A stretch of 64,000 nt of DNA from contig NZ_CP134499.1 of assembly GCF_031764535.1 (NCBI RefSeq), positions 868,001 to 932,000 on the forward strand, read 5' to 3'. Positions 7,667-17,317 of this stretch are shown piece after piece. Position numbers and translations under genes: made by a program. The notes under the pieces are model-generated. The model was not told the origin of the DNA. It did no database searches and saw only the letters and a program-made list of their open reading frames with translations. The stretch is from Pseudomonas sp. SG20056 (lineage in GTDB: Bacteria; Pseudomonadota; Gammaproteobacteria; Pseudomonadales; Pseudomonadaceae). How positions within the stretch are numbered: position 1 is the stretch's first letter; each line of letters starts with the position of its first letter.

Positions 7667-10600
7667 GTGATCTCACGCTTCTTTATCGACCGCCCGGTAT
7701 TTTCCGCGGTCATCTCGATCATCATCGTGCTGGCGGGCCTGATGGCCATGCGCTCGTTGCCGATCGCCCAGTATCCGCAGATTCTTCCGCCGCAGGTGTC
7801 GGTCAGCGCCAGCTATGCCGGTGCCAGCGCCCAGGTGATTGCCGAAACGGTGGCCGCGCCACTGGAGCAGTCGATCAACGGCGTGGAAGGGATGATCTAC
7901 CAGCAGTCCAACTCCGGCGGCAACGCCATGAGCCTGTCGGTGTACTTCGAAGTGGGCCGCGACCCCGATCAGGCCACCATCGACGTCAACAACCGGGTGC
8001 AAGCCGCCCTGGCCAAACTGCCGGAGGAAGTGCGCCGGCAGGGCGTCAAGGTGCAGAAAAAGTCTTCGGACATTCTGCAAGTCGTGACCCTGTACTCGCC
8101 GGATGGCTCGCGCGACCCGGTGTATATCAGCAACTATGCGCTGATCAACGTGATCGACGAACTCAAGCGTCTGCCTGGCGTGGGCGATGTCAGCCAGTTC
8201 GGCTCGAAAGACTACTCCATGCGCATCTGGCTGCGTCCGGACAAGTTGGCGCAGTACAACCTGACGCCGACCGATGTGGTCAATTCGATCCGTGAGCAAA
8301 ACTCGCAGTTCGCCGCCGGCAGTTTCGGCCAGCAGCCGCTCAAGCAGAAGCAGGATTTCACCTACACGGTGACCACCCAGGGCCGCTTCACCGACCCGAA
8401 AGAGTTTGAGAACGTCATTCTGCGCACCGATGAAACCGGTGCCAGCCTGTTGCTCGAGGACGTTGCACGGATCGAGCTGGGTGCCCAGGATTACTCGCTG
8501 ATGACCTCGCTCAACGGTCAGCAGAACGCTGCTTTCGGTGTGTACCTGCAGCCCGGCGCGAATGCTCTGAACACTGCCGAGGCAGTGAGCAAGACGCTCG
8601 ATCGTTTGTCGAAGAACTTCCCCAGCGGCATGACCTATAAAGTGCCGTACGACACCACCAAGTTCGTTCAGGTGTCGATTGATGAAGTGATCAAGACCTT
8701 CTTCGAAGCCTTGATCCTGGTTGTGCTGGTGGTGTTTATCTTCCTGCAGAACTGGCGCGCCACGCTGATCCCGGTGCTGGCAATTCCCGTTTCGCTGGTC
8801 GGTACTTTCGCCGGCATGTACATGCTCGGGTTCTCGATCAACCTGCTGACCCTGTTCGGCATGGTGCTGGCCATCGGTATCGTGGTGGACGACGCCATTG
8901 TGGTGATCGAAAACGTCGAGCGGGTAATGGCCACCGACAAGATCGGCCCGCGTGAAGCGACCATCAAGGCCATGGAAGAAGTGACCGGGCCGATCATTGC
9001 CATCGTCCTGGTGCTCTGCGCGGTATTCGTGCCGGTGGGCTTCCTCGGCGGCCTGGCGGGGGAGATGTATAAACAGTTCGCCATCACCATTGCCGTGTCG
9101 GTGGTGATCTCCGGTATCGTCGCCCTGACTCTGAGCCCGGCGCTCTGTGCATTGTTGCTCAAGCCTGGGCATCACGAGCCGGCGGCACCATTCCGCGCCT
9201 TCAACCGGGTCTTCGACAAACTGACCAATGGCTACACCGCAGGTGTGCGTTTCTTCCTCAAGCGTTCGGCGGTCGGGTTGTTGCTGTTCGGCGCGATGAT
9301 CGCGGTGATGGTGCTGCTGTTCAACCGGGTGCCCAGCTCCCTGGTGCCCAATGAAGATCAGGGCTATGTGATCAACGCTTACTTCCTGCCGCCTGCCGCG
9401 TCGCTGACCCGCACCGAGAAACTCACCGGTGACGTGACCCAGCAGTTGATGGCGCACCCAGCGGTGCAGGATGTAGTGACCTTCGCCGGCTTCGACGTGC
9501 TGACCTTCGGCACCCGCAGCAACGCAGGGGTGTCCTTCGTGCCGCTGAAAGACTGGAGTGAGCGCACCACGCCTGAATTGGACGCGCGTAACCTGACCGG
9601 TGAATTTATGGGTATGGGCGCCGCGCAGAAGGACGGCGTGGTACTCAGCTTCAACCCGCCACCGATCACCGGTATGAGCACCACCGGCGGTTTTGAAGGC
9701 TTTATTCAGGACCGCAGTGGCGGCACCACTGCCGAACTGGCGGCCAAGGTTCAGGCCTTCCTCGCCGCCGCCGCGAAGCGCCCTGAGCTGGCAGGGGTGC
9801 AGAGCACCTTCAGCGCCAACGTGCCGCAATACTTTATCGATCTGGACCGGACCAAGGCGCGCGCCCTGGGTGTGGCAGTGAATGATGTATTCACCGCCAT
9901 GCAAGCGACCTTTGGTAGCTACTACGTCAACGATTTCAGCCTGTATGGCCGTACCTTCCAGGTCAGCCTGCAGGCCGAAGCGGAGTTCCGCAGCAAGCCA
10001 GAAGATTTGTCCCAGGTCTATGTGCGCGCGGGCAGTGGCGAGCTGGTATCGCTGGCCAGCCTGGTCAAGGTTGAGCGGATTCTCGGCCCGGATACCTATG
10101 CACGCTTCAACGTCTACCCAGCGGCGAAGATCCTTGGCGGGCCGGCACCTGGCTACAGCTCAGGTCAGGCGCTGAGCGCGATTCAGCAAGTGGCGGATGA
10201 GGTGCTCGGTAGCGATTACAGCATCGGTTGGACCGGCTCGGCTTTCCAGGAAGTGGCATCGCAAGGTTCGGGCAGCAGTGCCTTTATCTTCGGCCTGATC
10301 ATGGTGTTCCTGATCCTCGCTGCCCAGTATGAACGCTGGACCCTGCCGCTGGCCGTGGTTACTGCGGTGCCGTTTGCGGTGTTCGGGGCGATTCTCGCGG
10401 TGTGGTTGCGCGGTATCGAGAACGACCTGTACTTCCAGGTTGGTCTGGTCACCCTGATCGGCTTGGCGGCGAAGAACGCCATTCTGATTGTCGAGTTCGC
10501 CGTGCTTTGCCGGCATCAGGGCATGGGCATCTTTGAGTCGGCACTGGAGGCTTCGCGCCTGCGGTTCCGTCCGATCATCATGACTTCGCTGGCCTTCATT

Positions 10601-10795
10601 CTCGGTGTTGTGCCGTTGGCGATCAGCTCGGGCGCAGGCTCTGCGAGTCGTCACTCGATTGGCACCGGGGTGATCGGCGGGATGATGGCGGCGACCTTCC
10701 TGGCGATCTTCCTGATTCCGATGTTCTATCTGCTGGTGGAGTCGCTGGCAGAGAAAATCGGCAAAGGCCGGAAAAAGGCCGATACACCGGTCTGA
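7667..10795 (+). CDS. RND multidrug efflux permease (HAE1 family)
   Basis: A 1042-residue inner-membrane proton/drug antiporter of the AcrB/MexB type. It opens [27 protein letters not shown]4 holds the proton-relay pair in [15 protein letters not shown] and TM10 the relay Lys in [12 protein letters not shown]. Two large periplasmic loops are present and length matches the family. GTG is the start, with AAGGAG 9 nt upstream. No outer-membrane factor gene follows, so it probably borrows an OprM/TolC-type channel encoded elsewhere. Substrates cannot be read from sequence; nearness to copper genes does not by itself make it a copper pump. Confidence 0.94.
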   Translation: MISRFFIDRPVFSAVISIIIVLAGLMAMRSLPIAQYPQILPPQVSVSASYAGASAQVIAETVAAPLEQSINGVEGMIYQQSNSGGNAMSLSVYFEVGRDPDQATIDVNNRVQAALAKLPEEVRRQGVKVQKKSSDILQVVTLYSPDGSRDPVYISNYALINVIDELKRLPGVGDVSQFGSKDYSMRIWLRPDKLAQYNLTPTDVVNSIREQNSQFAAGSFGQQPLKQKQDFTYTVTTQGRFTDPKEFENVILRTDETGASLLLEDVARIELGAQDYSLMTSLNGQQNAAFGVYLQPGANALNTAEAVSKTLDRLSKNFPSGMTYKVPYDTTKFVQVSIDEVIKTFFEALILVVLVVFIFLQNWRATLIPVLAIPVSLVGTFAGMYMLGFSINLLTLFGMVLAIGIVVDDAIVVIENVERVMATDKIGPREATIKAMEEVTGPIIAIVLVLCAVFVPVGFLGGLAGEMYKQFAITIAVSVVISGIVALTLSPALCALLLKPGHHEPAAPFRAFNRVFDKLTNGYTAGVRFFLKRSAVGLLLFGAMIAVMVLLFNRVPSSLVPNEDQGYVINAYFLPPAASLTRTEKLTGDVTQQLMAHPAVQDVVTFAGFDVLTFGTRSNAGVSFVPLKDWSERTTPELDARNLTGEFMGMGAAQKDGVVLSFNPPPITGMSTTGGFEGFIQDRSGGTTAELAAKVQAFLAAAAKRPELAGVQSTFSANVPQYFIDLDRTKARALGVAVNDVFTAMQATFGSYYVNDFSLYGRTFQVSLQAEAEFRSKPEDLSQVYVRAGSGELVSLASLVKVERILGPDTYARFNVYPAAKILGGPAPGYSSGQALSAIQQVADEVLGSDYSIGWTGSAFQEVASQGSGSSAFIFGLIMVFLILAAQYERWTLPLAVVTAVPFAVFGAILAVWLRGIENDLYFQVGLVTLIGLAAKNAILIVEFAVLCRHQGMGIFESALEASRLRFRPIIMTSLAFILGVVPLAISSGAGSASRHSIGTGVIGGMMAATFLAIFLIPMFYLLVESLAEKIGKGRKKADTPV

Positions 10796-10820
10796 CCAGC
10801 AGCCCGTTGGTAAGGGCAAA

Positions 10821-10888
10821 CCGTAGCCCGGTACACGCCGGGAGCGCTTTGTCAGCCTGCCGTAGCTCCGGGTTTATCCGGGCTACGG
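10821..10888. repeat. Imperfect palindromic intergenic repeat
   Basis: Outer arms CCGTAGCCCGG (10821-10831) and CCGGGCTACGG (10878-10888) are perfect complements, with internal ACGCCGGGAG and AGCTCCGGG segments giving further pairing. It fills most of the 126-nt gap between the RND pump and the MFS gene. It resembles the GTAGCCCGG-type repeats scattered in gamma-proteobacterial intergenic DNA; there is no terminal T-run. Confidence 0.65.
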
Positions 10889-10921
10889 CGGCACCTTCTG
10901 TTATTTCATTTCTGGACATCC

Positions 10922-12106
10922 ATGCCGTTACGTCTTCTGTTGATTCTTGGCGCGTTAAGCGCCTTTGGCCCGTTGGCCATCGATTTTTATCTGCCAAGCT
11001 TCCCAACCCTGGCGCGCGCGTTTTCCACCGATGTGGAGCACGTGCAGCTGTCGTTGGCCGCCTACTTTGCCGGTCTGGCCATCGGTCAGCTGGCGTATGG
11101 TCCGCTGGCCGACCGTTTTGGCCGGCGTAAACCGCTGCTGGTCGGGGTTATGCTGTTCAGTCTGGCGTCACTGGCCTGCGCCCTGGCACCAAGTCTGGAA
11201 TGGCTGATTGCCGCGCGCTTTGTGCAGGCGCTGGGTGGCTGTGCCGGGATGGTGATTTCGCGGGCGGTGGTGCGTGATCTGTGTGACCCAATCAGCTCGG
11301 CCAAGGTGTTTTCCCAGTTGATGCTGGTGATGGGCCTGGCGCCGATTCTCGCGCCGCTGGGCGGTGGGCTGCTGCTTAGCACGTTGGGCTGGCCGTCGAT
11401 TTTTGTCTGCCTGACGCTGTTCAGCTTTGTCTGTCTGCTGGCGGTGGCTCAGTGGCTGCCGGAAACCCTGGCCAAGGATGCGCCGCCTGCGCCTTTGCGC
11501 GGCGCGTTGGGGGAGTACAAGCGGCTGTTTACGGACCTGCCTTTTCTCGGTTATGCGCTGACCGGTGGCTGTGCGATTGCCGGGATGTTTGCCTATATCG
11601 CCGGCTCACCGTTCGTGTTTATCGAACTCTATGGCATACCCGCCGAGCATTACGGCTGGCTGTTCGGCAGCAATGCCCTGGGCTTTATTCTGGTGGCGCA
11701 GTTGAATGCCTGGCTGGTGGCGCGACACGGGCCGGCGTACTGGCTGGGTAAGACCGTGTGGTTCTATCTGGCGTGTGGCCTGGCGCTGCTGCTGGTGGCA
11801 CTGGCCAAACCACAGGCCCTGTGGCCGTTGCTGATTCCACTGTTCGGCTGCATTGCCAGCCTGGGCATTCTTCTGCCCAACGCCTCAGCCTGCGCCATGG
11901 CCGGGCAGGGTAGCCATGCCGGCAGTGCGTCAGCGCTGTTGGGTAGCCTGCAATTTGTGATCGCTGCCAGTGCCGCCGCCATGGTGGGTGTGCTGCATGA
12001 CGGCAGTGCCTGGCCGATTGCCGTGGTGATCTTCGCCTGCGGGGGGCTGGCCGTGAGTTTTTCTCTGTTTACCCGGTGGGTCGAGCGCGGCGCGATCCGC
12101 GCATAG
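10922..12106 (+). CDS. MFS multidrug exporter, Bcr/CflA (DHA1) family
   Basis: A 394-residue, 12-helix major facilitator carrier. The opening ALSAFGPLAIDFYLPSFPTLARAF is the Bcr/CflA signature, followed by the MFS loop motif LADRFGRRKPLL and the motif-C-like segment of TM5. Family members expel drugs, sulphonamides or small peptides by proton antiport. It lies 126 nt after the RND pump on the same strand but is separated by a palindromic repeat, so joint transcription is uncertain. The ATG lacks a strong ribosome site (only GGA nearby), but the N-terminal match to the family fits this start. Confidence 0.9.
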   Translation: MPLRLLLILGALSAFGPLAIDFYLPSFPTLARAFSTDVEHVQLSLAAYFAGLAIGQLAYGPLADRFGRRKPLLVGVMLFSLASLACALAPSLEWLIAARFVQALGGCAGMVISRAVVRDLCDPISSAKVFSQLMLVMGLAPILAPLGGGLLLSTLGWPSIFVCLTLFSFVCLLAVAQWLPETLAKDAPPAPLRGALGEYKRLFTDLPFLGYALTGGCAIAGMFAYIAGSPFVFIELYGIPAEHYGWLFGSNALGFILVAQLNAWLVARHGPAYWLGKTVWFYLACGLALLLVALAKPQALWPLLIPLFGCIASLGILLPNASACAMAGQGSHAGSASALLGSLQFVIAASAAAMVGVLHDGSAWPIAVVIFACGGLAVSFSLFTRWVERGAIRA

Positions 12107-12108
12107 GC

Positions 12109-12288
12109 TTAACTTGCCGCGCGCTGCTGCTCGAAAGGCAGCCTATGCGGCGCGTTCAAGCGCGCTTGCAGGGTGCTGACAAACTGGCGGGCCTCGCTTT
12201 CACTGCGGAAGGTCACGCTCTGCTTGCCAAAGCTTACTTGCCAGCCTGGACCTGTGGCTGTTTTTACCGGTTGGGTCATGATGTTCAT
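12109..12288 (-). CDS. Small conserved-looking protein, 59 residues, function unknown
   Basis: A short gene on the strand opposite the MFS exporter. It starts MNIMTQPVKTATGPGWQVSFGK and continues with a segment rich in Ser/Arg/Glu and a predicted helix (SESEARQFVSTLQARL). Support for a real gene is a perfect AGGAGG seven nt before the ATG, codon use like its neighbours and a two-nt gap to the convergent MFS stop. Similar short proteins are common in Pseudomonas, but no function can be assigned. It is cytoplasmic by sequence (no signal or membrane segment). Confidence 0.7.
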   Translation of the reverse strand: MNIMTQPVKTATGPGWQVSFGKQSVTFRSESEARQFVSTLQARLNAPHRLPFEQQRAAS

Positions 12289-12357
12289 CGACGAGCCTCC
12301 TATGCAAGAAAGGCCAGTCTAGTCGCTCAATATGAACTTTCATTGACCTGTAACAAA

Positions 12358-14235
12358 TCAATCAAGGCTGGCATACCGCTGGTCTGATTGGCTCACTTCA
12401 GTTGTGCTGGTATTGAATTGCACGGCCAGCCCCGCCAGTCGGGTGAATTCGGTTACCAGGGCGATATCGGCAGCGCTCGGCCGGTTTGGCTGCGGGTAAT
12501 AGATGCCAAATGTGCCGAGTACCTGGCCGCTGTCATCCTTGAACGGCAATGACCAGCAAGCCTGCAGTCCCGCCGCCAGGGCGACGCTGTGGTAGTCGCG
12601 CCAGTAGGGATGCCGGCTGAGGTCTTCGGCGATCACCAGTTCGCCACTTGCTGCAGCATGCCCGCATGAGCCAACTTCCAGTGCTGCTGCAATCCCTTCG
12701 ATGGCCTGGCAATAAGCCTCCGGCAGGCTCGGTGCGGCACCAATATGCAGGCGCTGGTGGGCATCGAGCAGCATGATCGATACGCGCATCTGCGGTTGCA
12801 GGCTTTCCAGGCGTCGAGTGATACCGCTGAGGATGCTGCGTAGTGGGCGCAGGCCGAGCAGCTCGTCGAGTACCGCATTGCGCGCTTGTTGCAGATGTTG
12901 GTCCTGATGGCGCTCATGTACGTCGTGCAGGCTGCCGTGCAGGCTGTGTTCGGGCAGGCTCAGGTTGAGGTGCAGCTCAACTCGACGCGCCTGTCCGCTG
13001 TGGGTGAGCAACTGGCACTCCAGGCGCAGGCTGCCGAGTTTGCCGCTGCGCAGTTCTTCCAGCCGTTGGCGCAGCGTGGCCTGACCGAGTTCCGGCATGA
13101 AACGCTGTAATGGGCGGCCCAGGCTTTCATGGATCGGGTAGCCGCTGATCTGCTCCCAGGCGGGGTTGAGGAAGCTCAGTTTGTCGTCGGCATCGGTGAT
13201 AAAGATCGCATCGCCGAGGTGCTCGACCAGCGAGCGGTAGCGGGTCTCGCTGACCTGCAGTTCGCTGTCGATTTTCTTCTGTTCGGTCAGATCGATGTCG
13301 ACGCAGTACAGCTCCAGCTGATCAAGGCTGTTACGCAGCATCAGGTGGCTGGAATAGACCCACACCAGGCTGCCGTCCTTGCGCTGCAACTGCACCTCAG
13401 CCGCCGGGATTGGTGGGCCGCCGAGCTGCCACAGGTTGATCGCGCTGGCTACTTTGCTGCGTGCCGGCAGCGGTACGATCAACTCTTCCAGGCGGCGTCC
13501 CATGACCTCGTGCACGGCATAGCCGTAGAGCAGGGTGCTGGCCTGGTTCCAGTAAATCACCCGGCGTTCGCGGTCATAGCCTTGCACGGCAATCCGTGGG
13601 GTTTGCTCGAACAGCAGACGAAAGCGCTGCTCGCTTTCGCGCAAGGCGCTTTCATCACGCTTCTGCGCGCTGATGTTCTGTACGGTGCCGAGGATGCTGC
13701 CGTGCTCGTCGACCTCGCCGCGCAGCATCAGCCAGGTAACCTGATGTGGCTGGGGTTGCAGCAGGCGAGCGCTCACCATCATCGGGGTGTGCCCCTCCAG
13801 CAAGGCTAGCAGGGCGCGTTGCACGACTGCGCGTTCGGCGGGGTGCAGCCAGCTGAGCAGCTGTTCGATGGTGCTCTGTTGGCTATCCGTGGCGCGGCCA
13901 AGCAGGCAGAGGGCTTCTTCGCTCCAGAGGAAGGCGTTGTGGTACTCCCAGCTGCCGAGCCTGGCGTTGCGCTGAGTGTGTTGTAGCAGGCGGCTTTTAT
14001 GGGTGAGTTCTTCCAGTAACTGGTGTTGCGCCTGACGATCACGCTGGGTGAACAGAAAGATCAGCCCTGCGCTGAGCAGAATAAACAGCAGGCCTTTGCC
14101 TGTTTGCAGCTCGGCCACCAGCTCGCTGTCCTTGACCAGTGCATGCAGCAGGTAGTCGCTGCCGAAAATCCACAGGGCGCTGAACAGCATATATACGCCA
14201 GCCAGGCGCAGTGGGCCTTGAAGATCGGGTCGCAT
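12358..14235 (-). CDS. Membrane PAS-PAS-PAS-GAF sensor protein without a visible output domain
   Basis: A 625-residue protein with two N-terminal membrane segments (about 12-32 and 46-63), three PAS-type regions (about 85-200, 205-325, 330-450, including WNQASTLLYGYAVHEVMGR and FLNPAWEQISGYPIHESLGR) and a C-terminal GAF domain (about 460-610, with SCGHAAASGELVIAEDLSRHPYW). PAS and GAF domains sense ligands, redox state or light. Such proteins usually end in GGDEF, EAL or histidine-kinase modules; here the frame stops right after GAF. Either it works by protein contact or it is a truncated ancestor of a GGDEF/EAL protein. It is monocistronic. Confidence 0.85.
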   Translation of the reverse strand: MRPDLQGPLRLAGVYMLFSALWIFGSDYLLHALVKDSELVAELQTGKGLLFILLSAGLIFLFTQRDRQAQHQLLEELTHKSRLLQHTQRNARLGSWEYHNAFLWSEEALCLLGRATDSQQSTIEQLLSWLHPAERAVVQRALLALLEGHTPMMVSARLLQPQPHQVTWLMLRGEVDEHGSILGTVQNISAQKRDESALRESEQRFRLLFEQTPRIAVQGYDRERRVIYWNQASTLLYGYAVHEVMGRRLEELIVPLPARSKVASAINLWQLGGPPIPAAEVQLQRKDGSLVWVYSSHLMLRNSLDQLELYCVDIDLTEQKKIDSELQVSETRYRSLVEHLGDAIFITDADDKLSFLNPAWEQISGYPIHESLGRPLQRFMPELGQATLRQRLEELRSGKLGSLRLECQLLTHSGQARRVELHLNLSLPEHSLHGSLHDVHERHQDQHLQQARNAVLDELLGLRPLRSILSGITRRLESLQPQMRVSIMLLDAHQRLHIGAAPSLPEAYCQAIEGIAAALEVGSCGHAAASGELVIAEDLSRHPYWRDYHSVALAAGLQACWSLPFKDDSGQVLGTFGIYYPQPNRPSAADIALVTEFTRLAGLAVQFNTSTTEVSQSDQRYASLD

Positions 14236-14342
14236 CCCTCACCACCAATGGCTAGCCAAGTCGAAAGATTTGAGTAGGTGTTGCCTGACCATAGGCAATG
14301 TAATGAGTCTAGCTGGCCGCTTATCGAATGCAGGGCGCGCGG

Positions 14343-14378
14343 AAAAAAAGCTGCCCGACGCGCGATGTGCGCGTCGGG
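14343..14378 (-). terminator. Intrinsic terminator after the MDR oxidoreductase gene
   Basis: A perfect 10-bp stem, CCCGACGCGC with its complement, has a 5-nt loop. On the minus strand it is followed within 4 nt by a run of seven T. It lies 15-50 nt past the stop of the leftward oxidoreductase gene. Confidence 0.85.
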
Positions 14379-14393
14379 CTTGCTTTGGACCGT

Positions 14394-15410
14394 TTAGAAC
14401 CCTTCGAGAACGATCTTGCCCTTGGCTGTACTGCTCTCCAGCAGAGCATGGGCGCGGCGCAGGTTGGCCGCGTTGATGCTGCCGAAATGCTCACCCAGGG
14501 TGGTGCGCAGGGTGCCGGCATCCACCAGTTCAGCGACCCGATCCAGCAGGCGATGCTGTTCGACCATATCGGCGGTTTCGAACAGCGAGCGGGTGAACAT
14601 CAGTTCCCAGTGCAGCGACAGGCTTTTGCGTTTGAGTTGCATGATGTCCAGTGGCTGCTCCGGGTCATCGATCAATGCCAGGCGACCTTGCGGTGCCAGG
14701 GCTTCGACCAGTTGGGCGAAGTGCTGGTCGGTCTGGGTCAGGCTGGCGACGTGGGTCACCTGATCGATACCGATGCGTTTCAGCTCTTCACTCAGCGGCT
14801 GGCGATGGTCGATTACATGGTGCGCGCCCAGTTCGCGGACCCAGGCATGGGTTTCCGGGCGGGAGGCGGTGCCGATCACTGTCAGGCCGGTGAGTTGACG
14901 GGCCAGCTGCACCAGAATCGAACCAACACCACCGGCGGCACCGACGATCAGCAGGCTCTGGCCCAGGTCAGTGTTGCCCTGAGTGATCTGCAGGCGCTCG
15001 AACAGCAGCTCCCAGGCGGTGATCGCGGTCAGCGGCAGAGCGGCGGCTTCGGCAAACGGCAGGCTGTTGGGCATGTGCCCGACGATGCGCTCATCCACCA
15101 CATGCAGCTCGCTGTTGGCCCCGGCACGGTTGATCGCCCCGGCGTAATACACCCGGTCGCCGGGCTGGAACAGGCTGACTTCGCTGCCCACTGCCTTGAC
15201 GATACCGCTGGCATCCCAGCCGAGTACCTTAGCGGCGCCGTCTTCAGGGGCGACGTTGCGGCGGATCTTGGTGTCCACCGGGTTGACCGAAATGGCCTTG
15301 ACCTCAACCAGCAGGTCGCGCGGGCCGGGCGTTGGCGTCGGCAGTTCGACATCCAGCAGCGCGTCAGCGTGGTCAGCGGGCAGGGAGTGGTAATAGGCGA
15401 CAGCTTTCAT
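14394..15410 (-). CDS. Zinc-binding-type alcohol dehydrogenase family (MDR) quinone/enone reductase
   Basis: A 338-residue medium-chain dehydrogenase/reductase. The N-terminal GroES-like domain reads VEVKAISVNPVDTKIRRNVAP, and the nucleotide-binding domain contains LLIVGAAGGVGSILVQLARQL. The structural and catalytic zinc Cys clusters of classical alcohol dehydrogenases are absent, which places it with the zinc-independent NADPH quinone/enoyl reductases (ZADH/YhdH-like). The ATG at 15410 is chosen over one six codons upstream because GGAG sits about 6 nt before it. It follows the ABM-domain gene by 10 nt; with the divergent LysR regulator this looks like a small electrophile/quinone-response unit. 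Confidence 0.88.
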   Translation of the reverse strand: MKAVAYYHSLPADHADALLDVELPTPTPGPRDLLVEVKAISVNPVDTKIRRNVAPEDGAAKVLGWDASGIVKAVGSEVSLFQPGDRVYYAGAINRAGANSELHVVDERIVGHMPNSLPFAEAAALPLTAITAWELLFERLQITQGNTDLGQSLLIVGAAGGVGSILVQLARQLTGLTVIGTASRPETHAWVRELGAHHVIDHRQPLSEELKRIGIDQVTHVASLTQTDQHFAQLVEALAPQGRLALIDDPEQPLDIMQLKRKSLSLHWELMFTRSLFETADMVEQHRLLDRVAELVDAGTLRTTLGEHFGSINAANLRRAHALLESSTAKGKIVLEGF

Positions 15411-15420
15411 AAAGGGCTCC

Positions 15421-15714
15421 TTAGACAATGCGTTGCATCAGTTGATGATCGACCTGTTCCAGCAGGCTGCCGCAGGTCTGTACGAAATGCAGGAAGTGCA
15501 CGGTTTGCTGGTGCGCGCTGAGGGCGGCGGCATCCAGCCATTGCTCAACCATGATGAAGCGGTTCGGCTGCTCCTGATGCAGGTGCAGGTTGTATTGCAG
15601 GCAACCGGCTTCGGCCTGGCTGGGCGGCACCAGCTGGCGCAGACCGGCCTCAACCGCCTCGGCATGGCCGGGGCGTGCGGTGATGGTGGCAATCAAAGTC
15701 AGTGGCGTGGTCAT
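15421..15714 (-). CDS. ABM-domain protein (putative quinol monooxygenase, YgiN-like)
   Basis: A 97-residue protein made of one antibiotic-biosynthesis-monooxygenase domain: MTTPLTLIATITARPGHAEAVEAGL, then EAGCLQYNLHLHQEQPNRFIMVEQW, then a His-rich helix HQQTVHFLHFV. Relatives (YgiN) act on quinols without cofactor. It precedes the MDR quinone-type reductase in the same operon and faces a LysR regulator across a 104-nt gap, which supports a joint role in handling quinones or aldehydes. The start at 15714 has GGAG upstream; the frame extends further but loses the domain. The precise substrate is unknown. Confidence 0.82.
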   Translation of the reverse strand: MTTPLTLIATITARPGHAEAVEAGLRQLVPPSQAEAGCLQYNLHLHQEQPNRFIMVEQWLDAAALSAHQQTVHFLHFVQTCGSLLEQVDHQLMQRIV

Positions 15715-15818
15715 GGCGGACTCCGGTTCAAGTGCTGCACATGCTCGGTTATTTGATTGACGAGAAAAACAGGCGGCTACTAGAGTCTCTTTCAATACTT
15801 TTTTGATAATGAGCCGCC

Positions 15819-16736
15819 ATGCTGCGTTTTGATGATCTGCAGTTGTTTGTCACCACCGCTGACCTGGGCAATCTCTCGGCCGCCGCCCGGCGCCTGGATA
15901 TTTCCCCGGCGGTGGCCAGCGCCGCGCTCAAGCGTCTGGAGCAGCAACTGGAAGCGCGCCTGTTCAGCCGCTCCACCCGCAGCCTGCGCCTGACTCCCGA
16001 GGGCGAGCTGTTTCTCGGCCATGCGCGCCTGGCTTTGCAGAGTCTAGATGATGGTAGGCAGCAATTAGCCGGCAGCAAGATTGGCATCAGCGGGCCGTTG
16101 CAGCTATCTGCGCCCTCGGACTTTGGCCGCAATACCTTGCTGCCCTGGCTGGATGAGTTCCAGCAAGCGCACCCGCAGGTACAGCTGCGTCTGCTGCTCG
16201 GTGATCGCGTGGCCGATCTGTTTCGCGAGCCGGTGGACATCGCCCTGCGCTACGGCGCCCCAGAGGACTCCAGCTTGGTCGCCTTACCAGTGGCCGCGTC
16301 CAACCGCCGCGTGTTGTGCGCCGCACCGCAGTACCTGCACAAGCACGGAACGCCGCAAACGGTCGATGAACTGAGCGAGCACAACTGCCTGCTCTATATG
16401 CTCGGTGGGCGGCTGCATGACCGCTGGCGTTTCAGCGACGGCAAGCGCGAGCAGGGCATCAGCGTCAAAGGCGACCGGGTCAGTGACGATGCCGACGTGG
16501 TGCGGCGCTGGGCGGTCAGCGGTGCCGGGCTGGTCTACAAATCCTGGCTGGATGTAGCCGGCGATGTGCGTGCCGGACGGCTTCAGGTGCTGCTACCTGA
16601 GCTGCGCGGTGAGCCGACACCGCTCAACCTGATCTGCGCGCACCGGGCGCAACTGAGCAAGCCGGTGCTCTTGCTGCGTGAGTTTGTGCAGGCACGCTGT
16701 GCGGAGTTGTTGGCGCAGGCACCCTGGCCGAACTAA
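15819..16736 (+). CDS. LysR-family transcriptional regulator
   Basis: A 305-residue LysR-type regulator with an N-terminal winged helix (LFVTTADLGNLSAAARRLDISPAVASAALKRLE, about 8-40) and an effector domain from about residue 92. It belongs to the CrgA/DsdC-like group that commonly sits divergent to oxidoreductases. It is transcribed away from the ABM and MDR genes across a 104-nt gap, the usual arrangement for LysR control of the neighbour operon. The gap holds an AT-rich stretch before the ATG, suitable for a promoter, but no operator is certain. Confidence 0.92.
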   Translation: MLRFDDLQLFVTTADLGNLSAAARRLDISPAVASAALKRLEQQLEARLFSRSTRSLRLTPEGELFLGHARLALQSLDDGRQQLAGSKIGISGPLQLSAPSDFGRNTLLPWLDEFQQAHPQVQLRLLLGDRVADLFREPVDIALRYGAPEDSSLVALPVAASNRRVLCAAPQYLHKHGTPQTVDELSEHNCLLYMLGGRLHDRWRFSDGKREQGISVKGDRVSDDADVVRRWAVSGAGLVYKSWLDVAGDVRAGRLQVLLPELRGEPTPLNLICAHRAQLSKPVLLLREFVQARCAELLAQAPWPN

Positions 16737-16818
16737 GATTGCCGCCAGCGCGCTGCGGCAATCCATCGCAGTGCCGCTGTGTCACATGCGCCCCGGAGCA
16801 ATGCTAGAGTCGCGCCCC

Positions 16819-17205
16819 ATGAAAATGACCCGTACTGACCGTCGCCTGCTGGCCTGGATGCTGTATTTCAGCGTTCTGTTCAGTGCGTTCGCCTGCAGTA
16901 TTGGTCACGGCCAGATGGCTGGCCTGCAACTCAGCGGGTTAGGCAGCCAGTACTGCTCCTTCGAGGGCAACTTCGGTGCCGGCGCGGATCTGGATGGCTC
17001 CGGTGTGGTGGCGCCCAATCCTGCCACCGGCTCCGGCTGCTCCCTGAGTTCCACGTTCAGCGCGATTATCCTGGCGGCGTTCTTCGGTCTGCTGGGCCTG
17101 CTGGTGCCCAGTCGCGCGCCCCTGCTGACCTTCTTCTTCACCCCGCGACCTGTCCGCTACCTCTGGCCCTCGGCCAACCCCCGCGCATCCCCTGTTCTGG
17201 CTTGA
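16819..17205 (+). CDS. DUF2946 family protein (copper-cluster associated)
   Basis: A 128-residue protein with an N-terminal signal/membrane segment (about 13-30), a variable periplasmic stretch with a few Cys (YCSFEGNF and GCSLSS) and a second membrane segment (about 84-106). It fits the DUF2946 family, whose members neighbour TonB receptors and PCu(A)C chaperones in Pseudomonas. The function is not known. ATG 16819 is chosen because the frame upstream overlaps the lysR end and has no matching sequence. It opens the probable copper-uptake operon, 112 nt before the TonB receptor. Confidence 0.75.
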   Translation: MKMTRTDRRLLAWMLYFSVLFSAFACSIGHGQMAGLQLSGLGSQYCSFEGNFGAGADLDGSGVVAPNPATGSGCSLSSTFSAIILAAFFGLLGLLVPSRAPLLTFFFTPRPVRYLWPSANPRASPVLA

Positions 17206-17317
17206 GTTGCTGTTGCTGCGGCCGTATTTGCGACCGCGCTGATTACTTGAAACCAGATAAAAAACCGCGTCTGTCGGTGCTTGAAGAGCGCCCGATGGAC
17301 CGAAGTTGGGGAAGTCC

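Noticed and set aside
7673..9904. A 743-codon open frame on the minus strand opposite the RND pump
   Set aside because: It lies antisense to a complete RND permease with all family motifs, has no ribosome site, and its His/Gln/Arg-rich composition is what high-GC antisense frames give.
7667..10795. Assignment of the RND pump as copper-linked MexQ
   Set aside because: No CueR box lies before the operon; a TtgR-like operator and a TetR gene do, so nearness to cueR/copA is not enough.
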